From Thuidium tamariscinum (lineage: Eukaryota > Streptophyta > Bryopsida > Hypnales > Thuidiaceae), in the NCBI GenBank assembly GCA_947034885.2, contig OX344751.2:9734001-9798000 (forward strand): a stretch of DNA of 64,000 bases, read 5' to 3'. Below are positions 24,057 through 36,399 of the stretch, one piece after another. Below the pieces are notes generated by a model. The model worked only from the letters and a program-made list of their open reading frames with translations, was not told where the DNA came from and did not search any database. The position numbers and the translations under genes were made by a program. The number at the start of each line of letters is the position of its first letter. Position 1 is the first letter of the stretch.

Positions 24057-25957
24057 ATGTCGGTCCAGGCCGGGGTGAGCGATGTGGCGATCTCCGTTCG
24101 GGAGAAGCTGCGAGGGAAGATCGGCCAGACGAAGGTGAAGCGGTACTGGCCCGGTAAGGCTCCCGAATGGGCGGAGGAAGTGGAGGAGGAGGCCGATGTA
24201 CGTCCATCATCTCGCGCGAGTCGTCAAGCGCAGCTCGAGAAGGCGTTTCCGCTTCGCGACGAGTCCAACACCGATGATCCTCGGCTGCGCCGCTTGGCGG
24301 AGAGTCGTCGTGACAAGGATGAGGCTGTGGCTCGGCACCGGCAGATTCGGCAAGCGGAGATAGTGTCCACCCGGGAGGAGGAGAGGGTAGCTCAAGAGTT
24401 AGCCGAGGCGGAAGAGGATGAAGACGATGAAGCCATTGAGGAGCGACGACAGCGCATCAAGGCCAAGCTCCTGGCACGGCAGCGGGAGGAAGAAGCCGAG
24501 CTCGAGGTCGAGTTGGAGGAAGAGGATGACGAAGATGAGGAGTCGGAGTATGAAACGGATTCCGAAGAGGAGTTCGGTGGGATGGCGATGATTAAACCCG
24601 TATTTGTGCCGAAAATGGAGCGGGATACGATTGCCGAGCGGGAGAAACTCGAGGCGGAGGAAGAAGCTATGAAAAACTCCTTGAAGAAGAAGCTGGAGGA
24701 GAGGAAAGTGGAGACGAAGCAGCTCGTGGTGGAAGAAATCAGGAAGGAGGAAGAGATCGAGAAGAATAGAGAAGCGGAAGGTGATGGGGGAGAAGTGGAC
24801 ACTGATGATGAGACGAATGAGGCAGAGGAGTATGAAGCATGGAAAATTCGGGAAATTGCACGGATTAAAAGGGATAGGGATGACCGTGATAAGTTGTTGA
24901 AGGAAAGAGAGGAGGTGGAGAAGCTGAGAAATATGACGGAGGAGGAGAGAAGAGAATGGGAAAGGAAGAACCCGAAGCCATTGCCTTTGAATAAGAAGAA
25001 ATGGAAGTTTATGCAGAAATACTTTCACAAGGGGGCTTTCTTCCAGACAGAATCTGATGATAGAGATGGAGCAGGTGGGGAAGAGATATTTAAGCGAGAC
25101 TTCTCTGCTCCCACTGGGGAAGACAGAATGGACAAGACCATATTGCCGAAGGTTATGCAAGTCAAGCATTTTGGTCGCAGTGGGAGGACGAAATGGACTC
25201 ATCTGGTTGCCGAGGATACAACTGACTGGAACAATCCGTATGTCCTCTCTCACTCTATTTCTTGCCTTTTCCACTCAGTGAATTCATGTCACAGAGTGTC
25301 TTAAGTTCTTGATATGGGGAATCTTTTGCGTCATTGCTGATCTTTGAGTGAAGACTAATTGGTTTGGCACAGACGGAGAATAGTAACAAGATAGAGATTT
25401 GAAAACACCTTTCCCTTTCTTCACAGAACTTGTAGATTTATTGCGTTTTAAATTCCTATGTGAGGAGGATCAATTTTATGGTGTTGTGACTGGAAATTAT
25501 AAGACTATAATTCAGGAATAGCCGATTGATATGATATTTCAATGTGATTACCGATTCAGCATGATAGCCGGAGTTGTTTTGACATACACTATCACTATTG
25601 ACGCTTATTAGTTGACCACAATATGTAAAACAACTCCGTAATGTTGATAATCGACTGTTGAAGTTTCCACTGATATATTCGTTGCAAGTTGCAGTTTTTC
25701 ACTTGGTTTGCATCAAATGTGTATTGGTACCGTAATTTTGAGAGCCAGGATGGTTGTTGCACGTCCCTCTTAATTATCGCCTGTAGAACATATTGTCGTT
25801 GCGGGTCACTTCTTGGACTTATAAAGGTATTTCTTGGTGCAGATGGACTTACAATGATCCTCTTCGTGCAAAATACAATCAGAAGATGGCGGGCATGAAT
25901 AGACCCATTGCCAAGCCAGCTGGCAATAAGAAACTGAAGGATTGGGACAAGTCTTAG
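24057..25957 (+). CDS. MFAP1: MFAP1 family spliceosomal protein (2 exons, 431 aa)
   Basis: Exons 24057-25237 and 25843-25957, joined across a 605-nt GT-AG intron (AATCC|GTATGT ... GTGCAG|A). Despite its historical name, MFAP1 is a nuclear component of the spliceosome B complex. Seen: N-terminal [19 protein letters not shown]; a central region of very acidic clusters (about 120-185) and charged coiled coil; the C-terminal signature [15 protein letters not shown], then [19 protein letters not shown] and, after the splice, [17 protein letters not shown] ending near KLKDWDKS. Length matches the animal protein (about 440 aa). Reading into the intron stops at 25304 and loses the conserved tail, so the splice is well supported. 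The first ATG follows a GC-rich leader. Nothing looks broken. Confidence 0.95.
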
Positions 25958-28057
25958 AAATTCTTTGCAAAATCACCAATTTACCCTTCTCTCTAGGATT
26001 TGACATGACAACCCCGAACCAACTTGTAAGTATCTGTATGAAAAGAGGAAAAAATGAACGTCTTTGTTCACTTCATCATTTGGCTTACTTGGTAACTTCT
26101 CTGTGATGTTCATTTCCTTGATCTGATTTTTCCATTGGTGTCGATGACTTAGACGCTTCCTTCTTATCTTTGAAATCTGTCACATCATTTGTGAAGAGAT
26201 TTTTTTTTGCCACCAGGTTTAGTTTTGGATCTGAATTCATCAGAATATCCATTTGTATGGACCTAGTGCAACATGCCGCAAAATACTTATAAATAGAATA
26301 TCTCCATAGTTTATTGTAGGTGCGATTACTGGTGTGTAATCTACAAAGAGGTTTACTTACGAATGAATCCTGCATTGAGCACCTCTGAATTGCCACTTTA
26401 TGTATTTTCCGTGGAGATATTTAGCCAGGTTCACGACCTTCTTGTAAAGGAGCTGCTAAGTGCTAACCCTTTGGGTTCATCCGCGAAATCGAGGAAGAAT
26501 CGGGGAACGCACGATGCTGGAACATCATTCATTTGGTACAGATTCTCTCACAATTAAGTGGTGGTATTGATAGTGTTGACAGTATTGACAGTAGTGGTGG
26601 TAAGCTTACTCAGCAGTCGCCTATTGTGGACAGTTGTAGTCACTGCCAACTGCAGCGTAGCTTCAGGCCTTCAGTGAATAGTCAACACTGCTCTAAACTG
26701 TTATGTTTGGACAGGTTCCTCGTTTGGTAAGCCAACCTCCAAACGATTGTTACGCAATTCATGGGAGTTTGTGATGCGTACAAACAAATTTATGATACTT
26801 CTCAATCCGAGAGGCCTTGTCAACACCAGGAAGCTAGGAGAGTCGCACAAGTTGAGTAGAGTCTTAAATTCTCCTGTAGATCCCTTTATATCAATTCATG
26901 ACTTTCATAGCGTTTGATTGTTCCATATACATCGTGCAAAGTCTTTTGAATTCTTTTATCCTGTTTTGCACAATCAGAGGGTTGCCTTGCCAGGAATTTC
27001 TGCATGATTCAGCTGAACTAGTAGGTCAGTGCGCGTAGTATTGATCCTTATGGAATGTCGACACCTTCTTTCGATGAAAAATGGGTAGTAGTAGGAAGGT
27101 GGTGATCCATTTCTAGCAGTCTGTTTTGCGCCATTACAAAGTCGTCTGGAAGAAGCACTCTGGAAGGAGCAAACAACAGGGCAAATGAGCCACTGTCTCT
27201 TTAATTGTCTCTTTAATTGGTGCATTAGAATCTCCTTTCACTTGCCAACAAGAAAATATGAAAATTTGACTAGCCAAATGATGGTACTACGCACCATAAG
27301 GAAAAAAAAGAATCAGGTGTAGGATTATTCACCAAAAGAAGCTTGTAGAACAATTAATGGGGGTTGAAAACAACTCCTTTAGAATAGCTAATTGGGGTTG
27401 AAGAGTTATTTGAGGCAAGAACGGGGAATTAAAAGCATCCTTTGCTTTAGGGGTGGACATTTCATAACATTGCATACCAATGAGATAAATGGTCTGTTTC
27501 TCCATCTTTGAAAGGGGGACCTTTTGGCAATGAATCTCAGTGTCTCATGTAGTTGTTCAATCAATCAAAATTCTTGAATTCCTTTGAGGTATCTAGCAAA
27601 GCAATAAACCTTTCCAAGGAACACTACATATTATGATTATTAAAAAAGCTACCTAAACAATGGAAAATATATATCAATTTGCCTAATTTTTTTTTGATTT
27701 CAAGTACTTATTAGGCAAGAAATTACCTAAACTACTAGTGAACTACCATATTCAAGTTGATATGAAGGGATCAAATTTGAACTTTCAAAGTAAACTTTCT
27801 ATGTCCATGTAAAATATACATGTACTCTTTGTATATAAATAATTGGAAAAAAAATGTTTCAAAAATTAATACTACACAAATGACAAAGAACTAATCTAAA
27901 AATCTACAACAATGTTACCTCATGATGAATAGTATCAATTGAAACCTAACAAATTTGTGTAACAATCATTATTGTATTCTAGGAAGCTCACATTTTGTAA
28001 TCTCATAAAGATGAATTGCTACTAAAGTTGTGTGAAGTCCATGAACTACAGTTGAAT
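25958..28057. other. MFAP1 3' flank and intergenic DNA
   Basis: GC content stays intermediate to about 27240, then falls. Open frames at 26363-26557 and 26533-26730 have no recognisable domain. A block near 27238 (CACTTGCCAACAAGA followed by ATGAAAATKTGA-like sequence) recurs near 61852, so part of this is repeat. No gene assigned. Confidence 0.45.
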
Positions 28058-28061
28058 TTAA

Positions 28062-29006
28062 CTCCTATATGTATCTAACTATGTTTTCACTAAAATTCTC
28101 TAAAACTACCATTTGTAGTATAAGTACCAAATTTTAGAAAAAAATATTATTGGACACGTGTAACTATAGGATCTTGTAGTATACTAATTTGAAAGAATCT
28201 ACTAAAAAATTCAAACATTTTCACAATGTAGATTGCAAGATATTAATATTTGAATTGACATAAATCCATTTTTAAGGCATGATTCAAAATTAAAGAGCCG
28301 TATTTCACAAGGTTACATTTGTTTTGAAAAAATGTCCAAAATAGTGGTACTTCTTTGGATTCATTCTTCAAGTCAAGTTGGCTACGTACACACTTGAAAA
28401 TTTTTAGATCATTTGGAATTGTACACATTACAAGAGAAAAATAGTAAGTTGAAAGAAGTAGAAAATGATTCAAAATATTAAATTTTTAAGAATTTAATTA
28501 TGAAATTGAAAAATGTTGATCTTTATCATAGTAATGTTGTAATAAACAATTGGTACATCCAATTTTTTCATAAAAAATTAGATTAAATAAAAATCACTTC
28601 AAAGTTTATTGTAAAATAGTTAGTTCATAACAACCTACAAACTACCTGCACACTAAAACTCCTCATAATTTTCATCTCATTAATCAAGATGGAATGATTT
28701 ACATCTTTCCACCTATATATAAATCTAAAAAAATAATTTCAAACTTTTATTTCTCAAAAAAAGTGATATTTAAGGGGGAAAAATTTGAATTGGCTTAGTT
28801 GCATGTTGAACAATGAAAATGACATATCATACAATAATTTTTTAACCATTCAATCAAAAGCTATGGAAAGTATTGTACGATAAAGCCATTACTTGAGGCA
28901 CATGTTGCGTGAAAATTTCAAAGAAAAAAATTTAAAACTCTATTCATAGAGAGTTGCCTAAAATCAATATGTTATAAAAAAAAAACCACTTGGTCCTTCT
29001 CAGGAA
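28062..29006. mobile_element. TTAA-ended element (945 bp), degraded ends, inverted
   Basis: TTAA sits at 28058-28061 and 29007-29010. Same length class and same internal order as 55988-56925: TAACTATAGGATCTTGTAG, then GTAGATTGCAAGATA, CATTTGGAATTGTAC and TAATGTTGTAATAAACAAT. The termini have diverged from CCCCTAAAG. No transposase. Confidence 0.6.
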
Positions 29007-29010
29007 TTAA

Positions 29011-32000
29011 GAGGAGTTTAGTGGCATGATCCCTATGCTATCAACTTTGAAAGTATCAATGTCGAGGAAAAATATGAAACTATAGGAGAGGGCTCAAAAA
29101 TGGTGCAGGCAGTTTTCGAACTATCCAATATGAGGCTATGAAATGGATACTAGATTGTAAGAAATTGGACTCTTGATTACATTAGAGCATGATATTAAGA
29201 GTTGTTTTTTACTTCTTCAATGGATGGTTTAAGTTCCAAAATGGGTTCATTCCTAATTAAATGGATAGGTTTCTACTAATTTTATTCAAAACAAGAATCG
29301 GTAGTCCAACTACCTTCTTACAAATGTTAGAAAATCTAAAATAACGATCGATTCAAGCATTCATTTCAGATTTAGAAAGGGTTGCATTTTGAAACCATCT
29401 CCATTATTTTTTACACATTGCAATGTTAGTTTCTGAACAAAGTCATATTCTTTTCCAAACCAAGCATGTGTGAGTTTCCAAGGCCTATAAGACACAAATA
29501 GGGACCTATGCCAAACTTTGTTTAAAAATTCATAAGGAATTCATAAAAGGTCGAAAAATTAGGAAACAGCTTGTATTACATTCCTCATTTATTTCTATTT
29601 CACCAAAAAATGAGTGAAAAATATTACCATCCAAAAAATACATGAAAAAGGTGGACTAGTCCTTAAATGAGCGGTTTCTGAGCCTCTTACTTTACTTGGG
29701 TCAGTTTTTTCTAACAATTTCACATCCAAATTTCATTGTCATTTTGACCACCAACCAAGGCTGGTGTATGGGGAGAAAAAAGTGGCCGTTTCTGATGCAG
29801 GTAACTCATTAGTCATGTGAAAGAGACATGTTGTGCTTGAATGTGTTTTTTTCCATTGCCAATAAGCATATAATATACCTCCAGCCAGCCACAAGTGGCC
29901 TGGCACTCATAAGGAAGAAAGGGACATGTTGAAATCAGAGGAAACCTAGTGTTGGACTGTCATAACTACTCCTATGTTAAGCACTTGGGTTTCCAGTCTC
30001 ATTCTAAATAATTGATGCAATAACGCATTACAATACTTGGAAAAGTGCAACGATGCACTGCACCGTTGCAGCGTTGCAGCATTGGAAAGAAAAAGAAACC
30101 CGACGTGCTTAACACCGGGTTACAACCCTCCCTTCGTGTATATCAGAAAATTTGCTACCCTTGGGCTACCACCCTCGGACAGCAATTTCTCGATATGCAC
30201 GAAGGGAGGGTCGTAACCCCTTACTTCCAGTCACTAAGTTTTAGTGGGGCACAGATGGAGTGTTCCAAAGTCCTTGCAATGGAGACTGCTGGGCCAGGCC
30301 AGATGATGACCTCCTCCCTGCTTCAATAGTTTGTTAGTCATCCCTTTCGCTAGACATACGTTGACGACACTCACTGTGGAGCAATGATCTCAAAACCATT
30401 TTTGGAATTTAGTGCAATATGCTTTCTTTGAAGAGAAACATGCATCAATTTTGGGTATCTTGAGAGTGAGTAGTAGCAGAACAAAATAGAAAAGAAAGGA
30501 TTTTGCAAGTTGTGAAGGATTATTGGGAGTATTGTAAGACAAAACTAACTAAATACATGATGATTCTACTATAGAAGAAGTTGCAAATTGGCTATCAAAT
30601 TTTATTGTTTGTTGTTATTTTGACTAAAATGGCTCCATTAAAGGCCCTTTTTTACAATGTAATAGTAGCGCAAGGATTTTTTTGGTAGAAACTAAATGAA
30701 GTTTAGCCTATTTTGAGAATGTTGTTGTGGAGATTAATTGACTCACCATTTGGTCACAAGAGTCTTAGAGCATTCCTACAGCAATGCATATTATGGTCCA
30801 AACTAGGCAAGTGGCTAGGCCTAGCCAAATTTGATAATGACATGGCCAAATGGTGAGTGCTTGATTGGGCTTAGTGTGCTTTTGTTTTGTATTTAATTCC
30901 TTTGTTCGAGGCACTTTTCAAGTTGACAAAAGTTTATTCTTGTCGGCAACCATGATGTGGCACCTTGGAATTTGGAAGTGATTCTTTGCTAAGCTTGTTG
31001 GCGGGCTTGACGAGGGCAAATTTATTTAGCATGGCCTAGGCTTTGTTGATGGCTCGCCAAGTGCTCCTTGGCTGAGTCATTTGCCTAGGCCAAGCATGGG
31101 GCTACTCTTAGGGTGAAATTTCAAGAAGATGGAAAAATTCCACTTTCTATAGTTCAAACCGCATGATTTGAAATCTAAAATTCGGTCATAGATTTTTTAA
31201 ATCTATATAAGTCCTAGATGTCAGTTTCCAATTTAGGGTGTAGGATCTAAAAAATGACATATGGAATTGTTACTACTATTTTAATAAAATTTGCCATTCT
31301 TTCATACTTATTAACTTCAATGGGTATTTTCAAAGTTGTTTTTGGGATTTTGTACTTAAAGTTGAGGCACCAATAACCAACCATGCCCAGTAACCAACTT
31401 GTAAGGGTGGAGTGTTTGTAATCAAGACTTGGAATGCATTTTTTTGGTTCTTTTTGAGGTTGAGACTAATTGGAGGTTATGATACATGTCCCGAATTTGT
31501 GAGCAAGAAAGTCGTAAGTAGTAAACGGGACAACATTTTTTGAATGATTGGATTAGAAGACTCTAAACATTGGCTAATGGTCAAGAGTATTTTCTGGCTC
31601 CCAAAATTCATAGTATTTTCAATTTTGGAGTGAAATTTAGAAAATTTTGCAATCTCCATATTTTTTTTACCTTGCTAGTTACTACATCAAAAAAACTCTA
31701 CCGCCTCATACTACATAAGTTCTTCTCCAATGTTGCTTAAATGATTGGTTACTAGTGCCTCAACCTTACTTTCATAGCTATGGACTATTGGCTTGTACTT
31801 GTGATTTTGGAGTGAAAATGTTTGTACTTCATGTGCTAAGGTCAAGTGCTCTAGCTAAAAGCGACCCAACTCTAAAAGCGACCTCGAACTCAAAGGCACA
31901 TTCTGTGACCTTCAATGTACCAACAATGTACATTTCAAGAGGGGGCACTTTTAGAAACCATTGCATGTAACTTCAAAAACTCGTAACTAATTCCACAAAG

Positions 32001-32363
32001 GTCCAAAAAATATGAAACAACTTGGGTTGAATGCCAATTCCATTTTCCTTCCTACTAAAATTTACTGAACATTGTTTCTTCAAGGTTAACTTCCCCCAAA
32101 TACAATCAGCTCTTCCAAGGTTGCTTTAAGTGCACACTACCTTCCTGACCGTATTGTACAGTGCCCTTGTTCTGATGACGGAGAGCGTGGAATTCCCCTT
32201 CTTAATTTCACATGTCTGCATTTTGGGGACCACGCACCAGTACTTGCAAGGAGATATCAGGCTTCAGGACTGGAGGCGGGCATTCACACTAACTTCCTGC
32301 ATGTCCAGCGCAGGCAGGCCCTGATCGAGGGAGAGAGAGAGTAGGAACGCTTCGTAGTGGGAA
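29011..32363. other. intergenic repeat-derived DNA
   Basis: No gene recognised apart from the hairpin at 30117-30220. The stretch 31900-32110 (AATGTACATTTCAAGAGG, then TATGAAACAACTTG) recurs at about 37760-37960 and, inverted, at 33580-33870 and 51400-51670, so it belongs to a dispersed repeat family. The open frame at 30045-30329 overlaps the hairpin and is not credible as a protein. Confidence 0.45.
30117..30220. repeat. 104-nt hairpin with 40-bp arms
   Basis: Left arm 30117-30156 and right arm 30181-30220 pair with only a few mismatches around CCCTCCCTTCGTG; the loop is about 24 nt. Surrounding sequence also contains short GC-rich repeats (CGTTGCAGCGTTGCAGC). It could be a small-RNA precursor or the core of a MITE; the sequence alone cannot say. 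Confidence 0.6.
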
Positions 32364-32404
32364 GAGACGCAGGACGTTAAATCCTGCCATTGAAGGTGGG
32401 TCCA

Positions 32405-32554
32405 GCAGCACAGGGAGATTTTTTCGGTTTACTAAGTGGTAAACTCACTACCATTACCACTTTGGAAGTGGTAATAGTACTGATTTTACCACTTTGAATG
32501 TGGTAATGGTAGTGAGTTCACTACGTAGTAAACCCAAAAAAACTCCCTGTGCAG
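32405..32554. repeat. foldback hairpin element with ~58-bp arms
   Basis: The left arm runs from CACAGGGAG through AACTCACTACCATTACCAC; the right arm is its inverse through GTGGTAATGGTAGTGAGTT to CTCCCTGTG. The middle also has smaller paired segments (GTGGTAAT...TTTACCAC). It is bracketed by GACGTTAAATCCTG (32373) and, inversely, GTTAAACGTCC, hinting at a larger MITE of about 32370-32590. Confidence 0.75.
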
Positions 32555-32569
32555 GGTAATTTTGAGTTT

Positions 32570-33660
32570 TCGGGGTTAAACGTCCTCCGGAAGAGACAGA
32601 CTATCTATCTGAGCCTCTTTTTTTTTTCTCAGTTTCCTGTCTGTCTGTCTGCGCAGGTGGCCGGGCACCTCCAATAAAAACCGCCCTCTTTCTGCTACTA
32701 AGTAATGGCGAACCTTTTTCTATTTTTGAGGAGGCACAGCTAGATGATAGCACCAAAGGCCGTCGAACTCAGCCGACAATTAAATGGATACAGGATGTAA
32801 ATGGGTACGTTAAATTGATCGAGGGTAAGTCCAAGTTAAGTTGGATTTGATCGAGGCCGGTTCTAAAATTAATCGTTTTTGAAACACACGTACATATCGA
32901 TCTGTACAGAGTGACGCGCGATCGATGATGACGACGGCGGTACGTACATTTCCGATCGACAGTGTGGGACTGTGGGTGCGATTTGAGATTCCTTTAGACA
33001 GTTACTGTAACGCAGGTTCATCGAGACTCGGACCTGAAGTCAGTTAATTGGTTGCGTCGATCGAGCAGTTTCCAAGGCATTGTCCGGATCGAAACAGTCG
33101 TAGTAAGTTACAGAAAGTTGTACTCGATCATTTTTGGACAAGTATAACCTCGATCTATCTCCTGTTGAAAACAAAACAAAAAACAATCCCTGGTGAGTGC
33201 CTGCAGTGCACTAGCTGTATGAGACAATCAATGATGTCCGAGACTGAACAGTTTTCAGATAACTTAGGTTATTCTGAGACTTGCCGACCAGTTTTCTGAT
33301 CGACTGTTGCCCCGACTGTTGCTTTGCAACTGATCGAAGACTCTGGCATGGCATGGATCAGTCGGTTGCACAAAACTCAATTAAGCTTTTTAACTAATAA
33401 TGCAACTGCAGGAAAAAGTGAAAAAACTTATAATGCAACTGCAGGGTCCATCAAATGGTCGGTAAGTTAATGCATGAGGCTGGGAGCGTTCATATCTGTC
33501 TGCATGAGAGGACTTTCACACCAATAACCTTCGAATCCCTGCAATCAGGCACTAAGGTAGGAAGCCATAAATTAATCGCCCATGGAAGAGCTGAAACTGA
33601 ATTTTGGGGAGGAAAAACTTCTTTAAACATTTTTCAGTGAAGTTCCTTTGAGAGACAAGG
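32570..33660. other. GC- and CpG-richer island without a recognised gene
   Basis: About 1 kb that is less AT-rich than its surroundings and dense in GATCGA/TCGATC strings (for example near 32815, 32855, 32920, 32955, 33057, 33085, 33165). Open frames up to 83 codons show no known domain. It may be a decayed promoter, a non-coding transcript or a young insertion. Confidence 0.35.
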
Positions 33661-33874
33661 GAGTTAATTGGCATCTAATGCAAGTCGTTTCATATTTTTT
33701 GAAGCTTAGTTATGAAAAATTGAAGTTGAAATACTATATATATATAGGGCTTTGAAATCACCCACCCCCTCAAATGTACATTCTTTATACATTATTGAGG
33801 GCTATGAAAAAGAAACATGTACAAATAGTGTACATTTGGGGAGGTGGTCAATTTTAGAGCCTAAATATTTTATA

Positions 33875-34287
33875 GTCAATTTCATTAAAATGGCGGTATA
33901 CCAATAGAATGGCATGAACATTCCATTAAAATGGCCATTCCTTTAAAATAGAACAAACATAATTTATTTGGAGGTCCACAAAAGATGGATAATCCTAGGA
34001 TGTATGCTTGTGAATGGAGGGTGTAGAATGTAGCTATTACATAAATGGTTAATTTCGTTAAAATGGTGGAATTCCAAGTGCCATTTTGACAAATTCTAGT
34101 GCCATTTTGACATATGCCATGTGCCACTTTGACAAATTTCAAGTGCCATTTTGACAAATTTCAAGTGCCATTTTGACATATTTTTGTACCATTTTGACTT
34201 AGAGGCTTAGTGGTAGAAAAAAAATGTGCCATTTTAATGGAATGTTGTGCCATTTTATTGGGGTATTGCCATTTTAACGAAATTGAC
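33875..34287. mobile_element. foldback element with ~60-bp inverted ends and internal 22-bp repeats
   Basis: Left end GTCAATTTCATTAAAATGGC; right end inversely GTCAATTTCGTTAAAATGGC, followed on both sides by CCAATA-AATGGCA and ACATTCCATTAAAATGGC. Inside, 34076-34200 holds about six units of GTGCCATTTTGACAAATTTC. The same end motif appears again at 35236-35253. Confidence 0.75.
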
Positions 34288-34358
34288 CATATAATCAGAA
34301 TTCAGCCTAAGACCGAATAGATAACCACAAAATACATCTTCTTCTTCTGACTCTAGGT

Positions 34359-35090
34359 GGGTGATTGCAAGAAAGGCCTCTCATTTTTTGTCTCGTTTTG
34401 AATAGTACTCATAATTTTTTCAGGAGTACTATTTAATTAGAAAAACAATTTTTAAAAAATGTGAAAAATCATTTTCATGAATATACCTTTAAGAAGAAGG
34501 TACCCTAGGAAGGAAAAGTTTAGGAAAATTCTCTAACTAGGAGAACTAGAAAAGTGCAAAATCTCATGAAAATTAGTACTTTCACATTTTAATTTGTAAA
34601 AAATAGGAAAAGCAATTTTTAAAAAACTAAAAATTGGCAATTTGGGAAGGATTGATGATGATGAGATTTCACCAAAAGAATTATTTTGAAACCATTTTTG
34701 ATGTTCAGAATTGTATGTGCAAGGGGCCTTTGTTTGCATCAATGTAGAGGACATAAAGTAATGTTTTTTTAAAATATTTTTGGTCAATTCATAAGTCTTT
34801 AGTGCATAAATATACCATACAAATTTCAAGTCTACATCATTAATTTTGGATACTCCACAGTACTAAAAACCCCTAAATTGCAAAGTGTGACAAATTAGGT
34901 GAATTAAAATTTAATTAAAAAATGTTTTTTTGAAATTTCTGAAAAATAAGGAATTTCTTTACTATCAAGTTGTACATCTTCAATAAAAATTTCAAGTACA
35001 TTGGATTAATACTCCAAAAGTTATAACCAATGGCACAAATGTCACTTCCATTGTGACGCCAAAAAGGACAGCCCTTTCTTGCAATTACCC
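34359..35090. mobile_element. non-autonomous DNA element, GGGTGA-ended family, copy C
   Basis: 732 bp between GGGTGATTGCAAGAAAGGCC and the inverse of GGGTAATTGCAAGAAAGGGC. Flanked by AGGT on both sides, a possible 4-bp target duplication. It is homologous along its length to copies A and B. It lies between two arrays of the same 22-bp unit in opposite orientation (34076-34200 and 35100-35240), as if it had landed inside a larger foldback element. Confidence 0.75.
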
Positions 35091-35099
35091 AGGTCTCCA

Positions 35100-35253
35100 T
35101 GTGAAAATGGCACATGAAATATGTCAAAATATTATATGAAATTTGTCAAAGTATCACATGGAATATGTCAAAATAGCATACACAATTTGTCAAAATAGCA
35201 CGTGGAATATCTCAAAATAGCATACGAAATACTCCCATTTTAACAAAATTGAC
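35100..35253. repeat. 22-bp tandem array, inverse of the array at 34076-34200
   Basis: About six diverged units of ATTTGTCAAAATAGCAYAYG-like sequence, which is the reverse complement of the GCCATTTTGACAAAT unit at 34076-34200. It ends in TTTTAACAAAATTGAC, a third copy of the inverted end of the foldback element at 33875. Confidence 0.65.
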
Positions 35254-36399
35254 CATCTTTTAGAAATTCTTACTTTATAGCTTTTAGGACATGGAAGCAA
35301 ATCAAACTATAAAAAATATACTCAAATTAGGTTGTTCCATACTAATTTCTTGGCATTTGACATTGTATATATCTAATATTATTATACGAGAATGCACTAC
35401 ATTTGAAAAAGATATTTTTGTAATTGAAACTCGTAAACCTTTATTTGTACAAATGGAAATATTTATAGAATAATTTGTCAAAAGTGACTTTTCAAGGTCT
35501 TTTACATGAGAAAATATTGTAACTACTTTAAAAGACAAATGTAAACATTGTAGACACAATTGCATATTGGTTTTGGAATAGTACAAAGTCTTTTGGGCTG
35601 AATACTTCAAAATGTTCATAGCAAATTCATACATTGCCAAAATAATATAATTTAAATTGTTCTTAGAGTTTCTCACACTCGTCTTTAAGTGAGAAAATTT
35701 TTGAAAATTTTCAGCTATGGAAGGCAGACTCCTAATTTTGACGACAATGTATTGTTTTGCTTTACTTTCATTGATCAATTAATTGAAGTTGGGACATTTG
35801 TAAGCTCTCCATCAACCAATGAGAGTGCTCAATTTATTTATTATTTGTGCTTGGCTAGGTAAGGCCCACCTTTGCAGAGGATACTAAATCCTTTATACAA
35901 AGTAGGCCATTAGAGAAAATTTCATCCAAGTGACGGCCGCTTCGATGCATGAAAATGTGCAATTACAACAAAAATCAGCCCAAACTCACAATAGTTAGAG
36001 AATCTACAAGGTGAACCCTCAACCCATGTGTCCCATTGAATTTCCAATTAAATAAATATTTTTAAAAATTATAAAAAATTGAATTTTTTTTTTTTAAAGT
36101 AATTTTTTATTTCACTATAATTGTACATTCGCTGAAACTGAAATAGCCCTCCATAGGATCTAGATTTTTTGTAATGCCTAGTAAGGTGGATTTACCTCAA
36201 TAAAAAACACACGAATTTTTTATTTTTTGCACATAATTTTTTTTACAAATTCTGAATTCAGATTTGGAATTAGAGATCGTGACATAGCAAGGAGAGGTCT
36301 AGAACATACGCTAGACACGGCACAAAATAGGAGCTTTTTTTTTTTTTTACTTTTACCCCGGAAAACCCAAACTTACTTCGAATGGGATTTCTTGTCTTG
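35254..36399. other. AT-rich intergenic DNA, nothing recognised
   Basis: Long A/T runs and diverged repeats. The frame at 35302-35778 (minus, 158 codons) is AT-rich Lys/Ile/Ser/Asn sequence without a known domain. No gene assigned. Confidence 0.4.

Noticed and set aside
24399-25274. 291-codon open frame antisense to MFAP1
   Set aside because: It mirrors the Glu/Lys-rich MFAP1 codons as a Leu/Phe/His-rich artefact; the sense strand has clear family motifs and a supported splice.
34076-34200. Short regularly spaced repeats that could suggest a CRISPR array
   Set aside because: Eukaryotic context, direct tandem units without unique spacers, and no cas genes; part of a foldback transposon.
35302-35778. 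158-codon minus-strand frame
   Set aside because: AT-driven Lys/Ile/Asn/Ser composition, no domain, no neighbouring exons.
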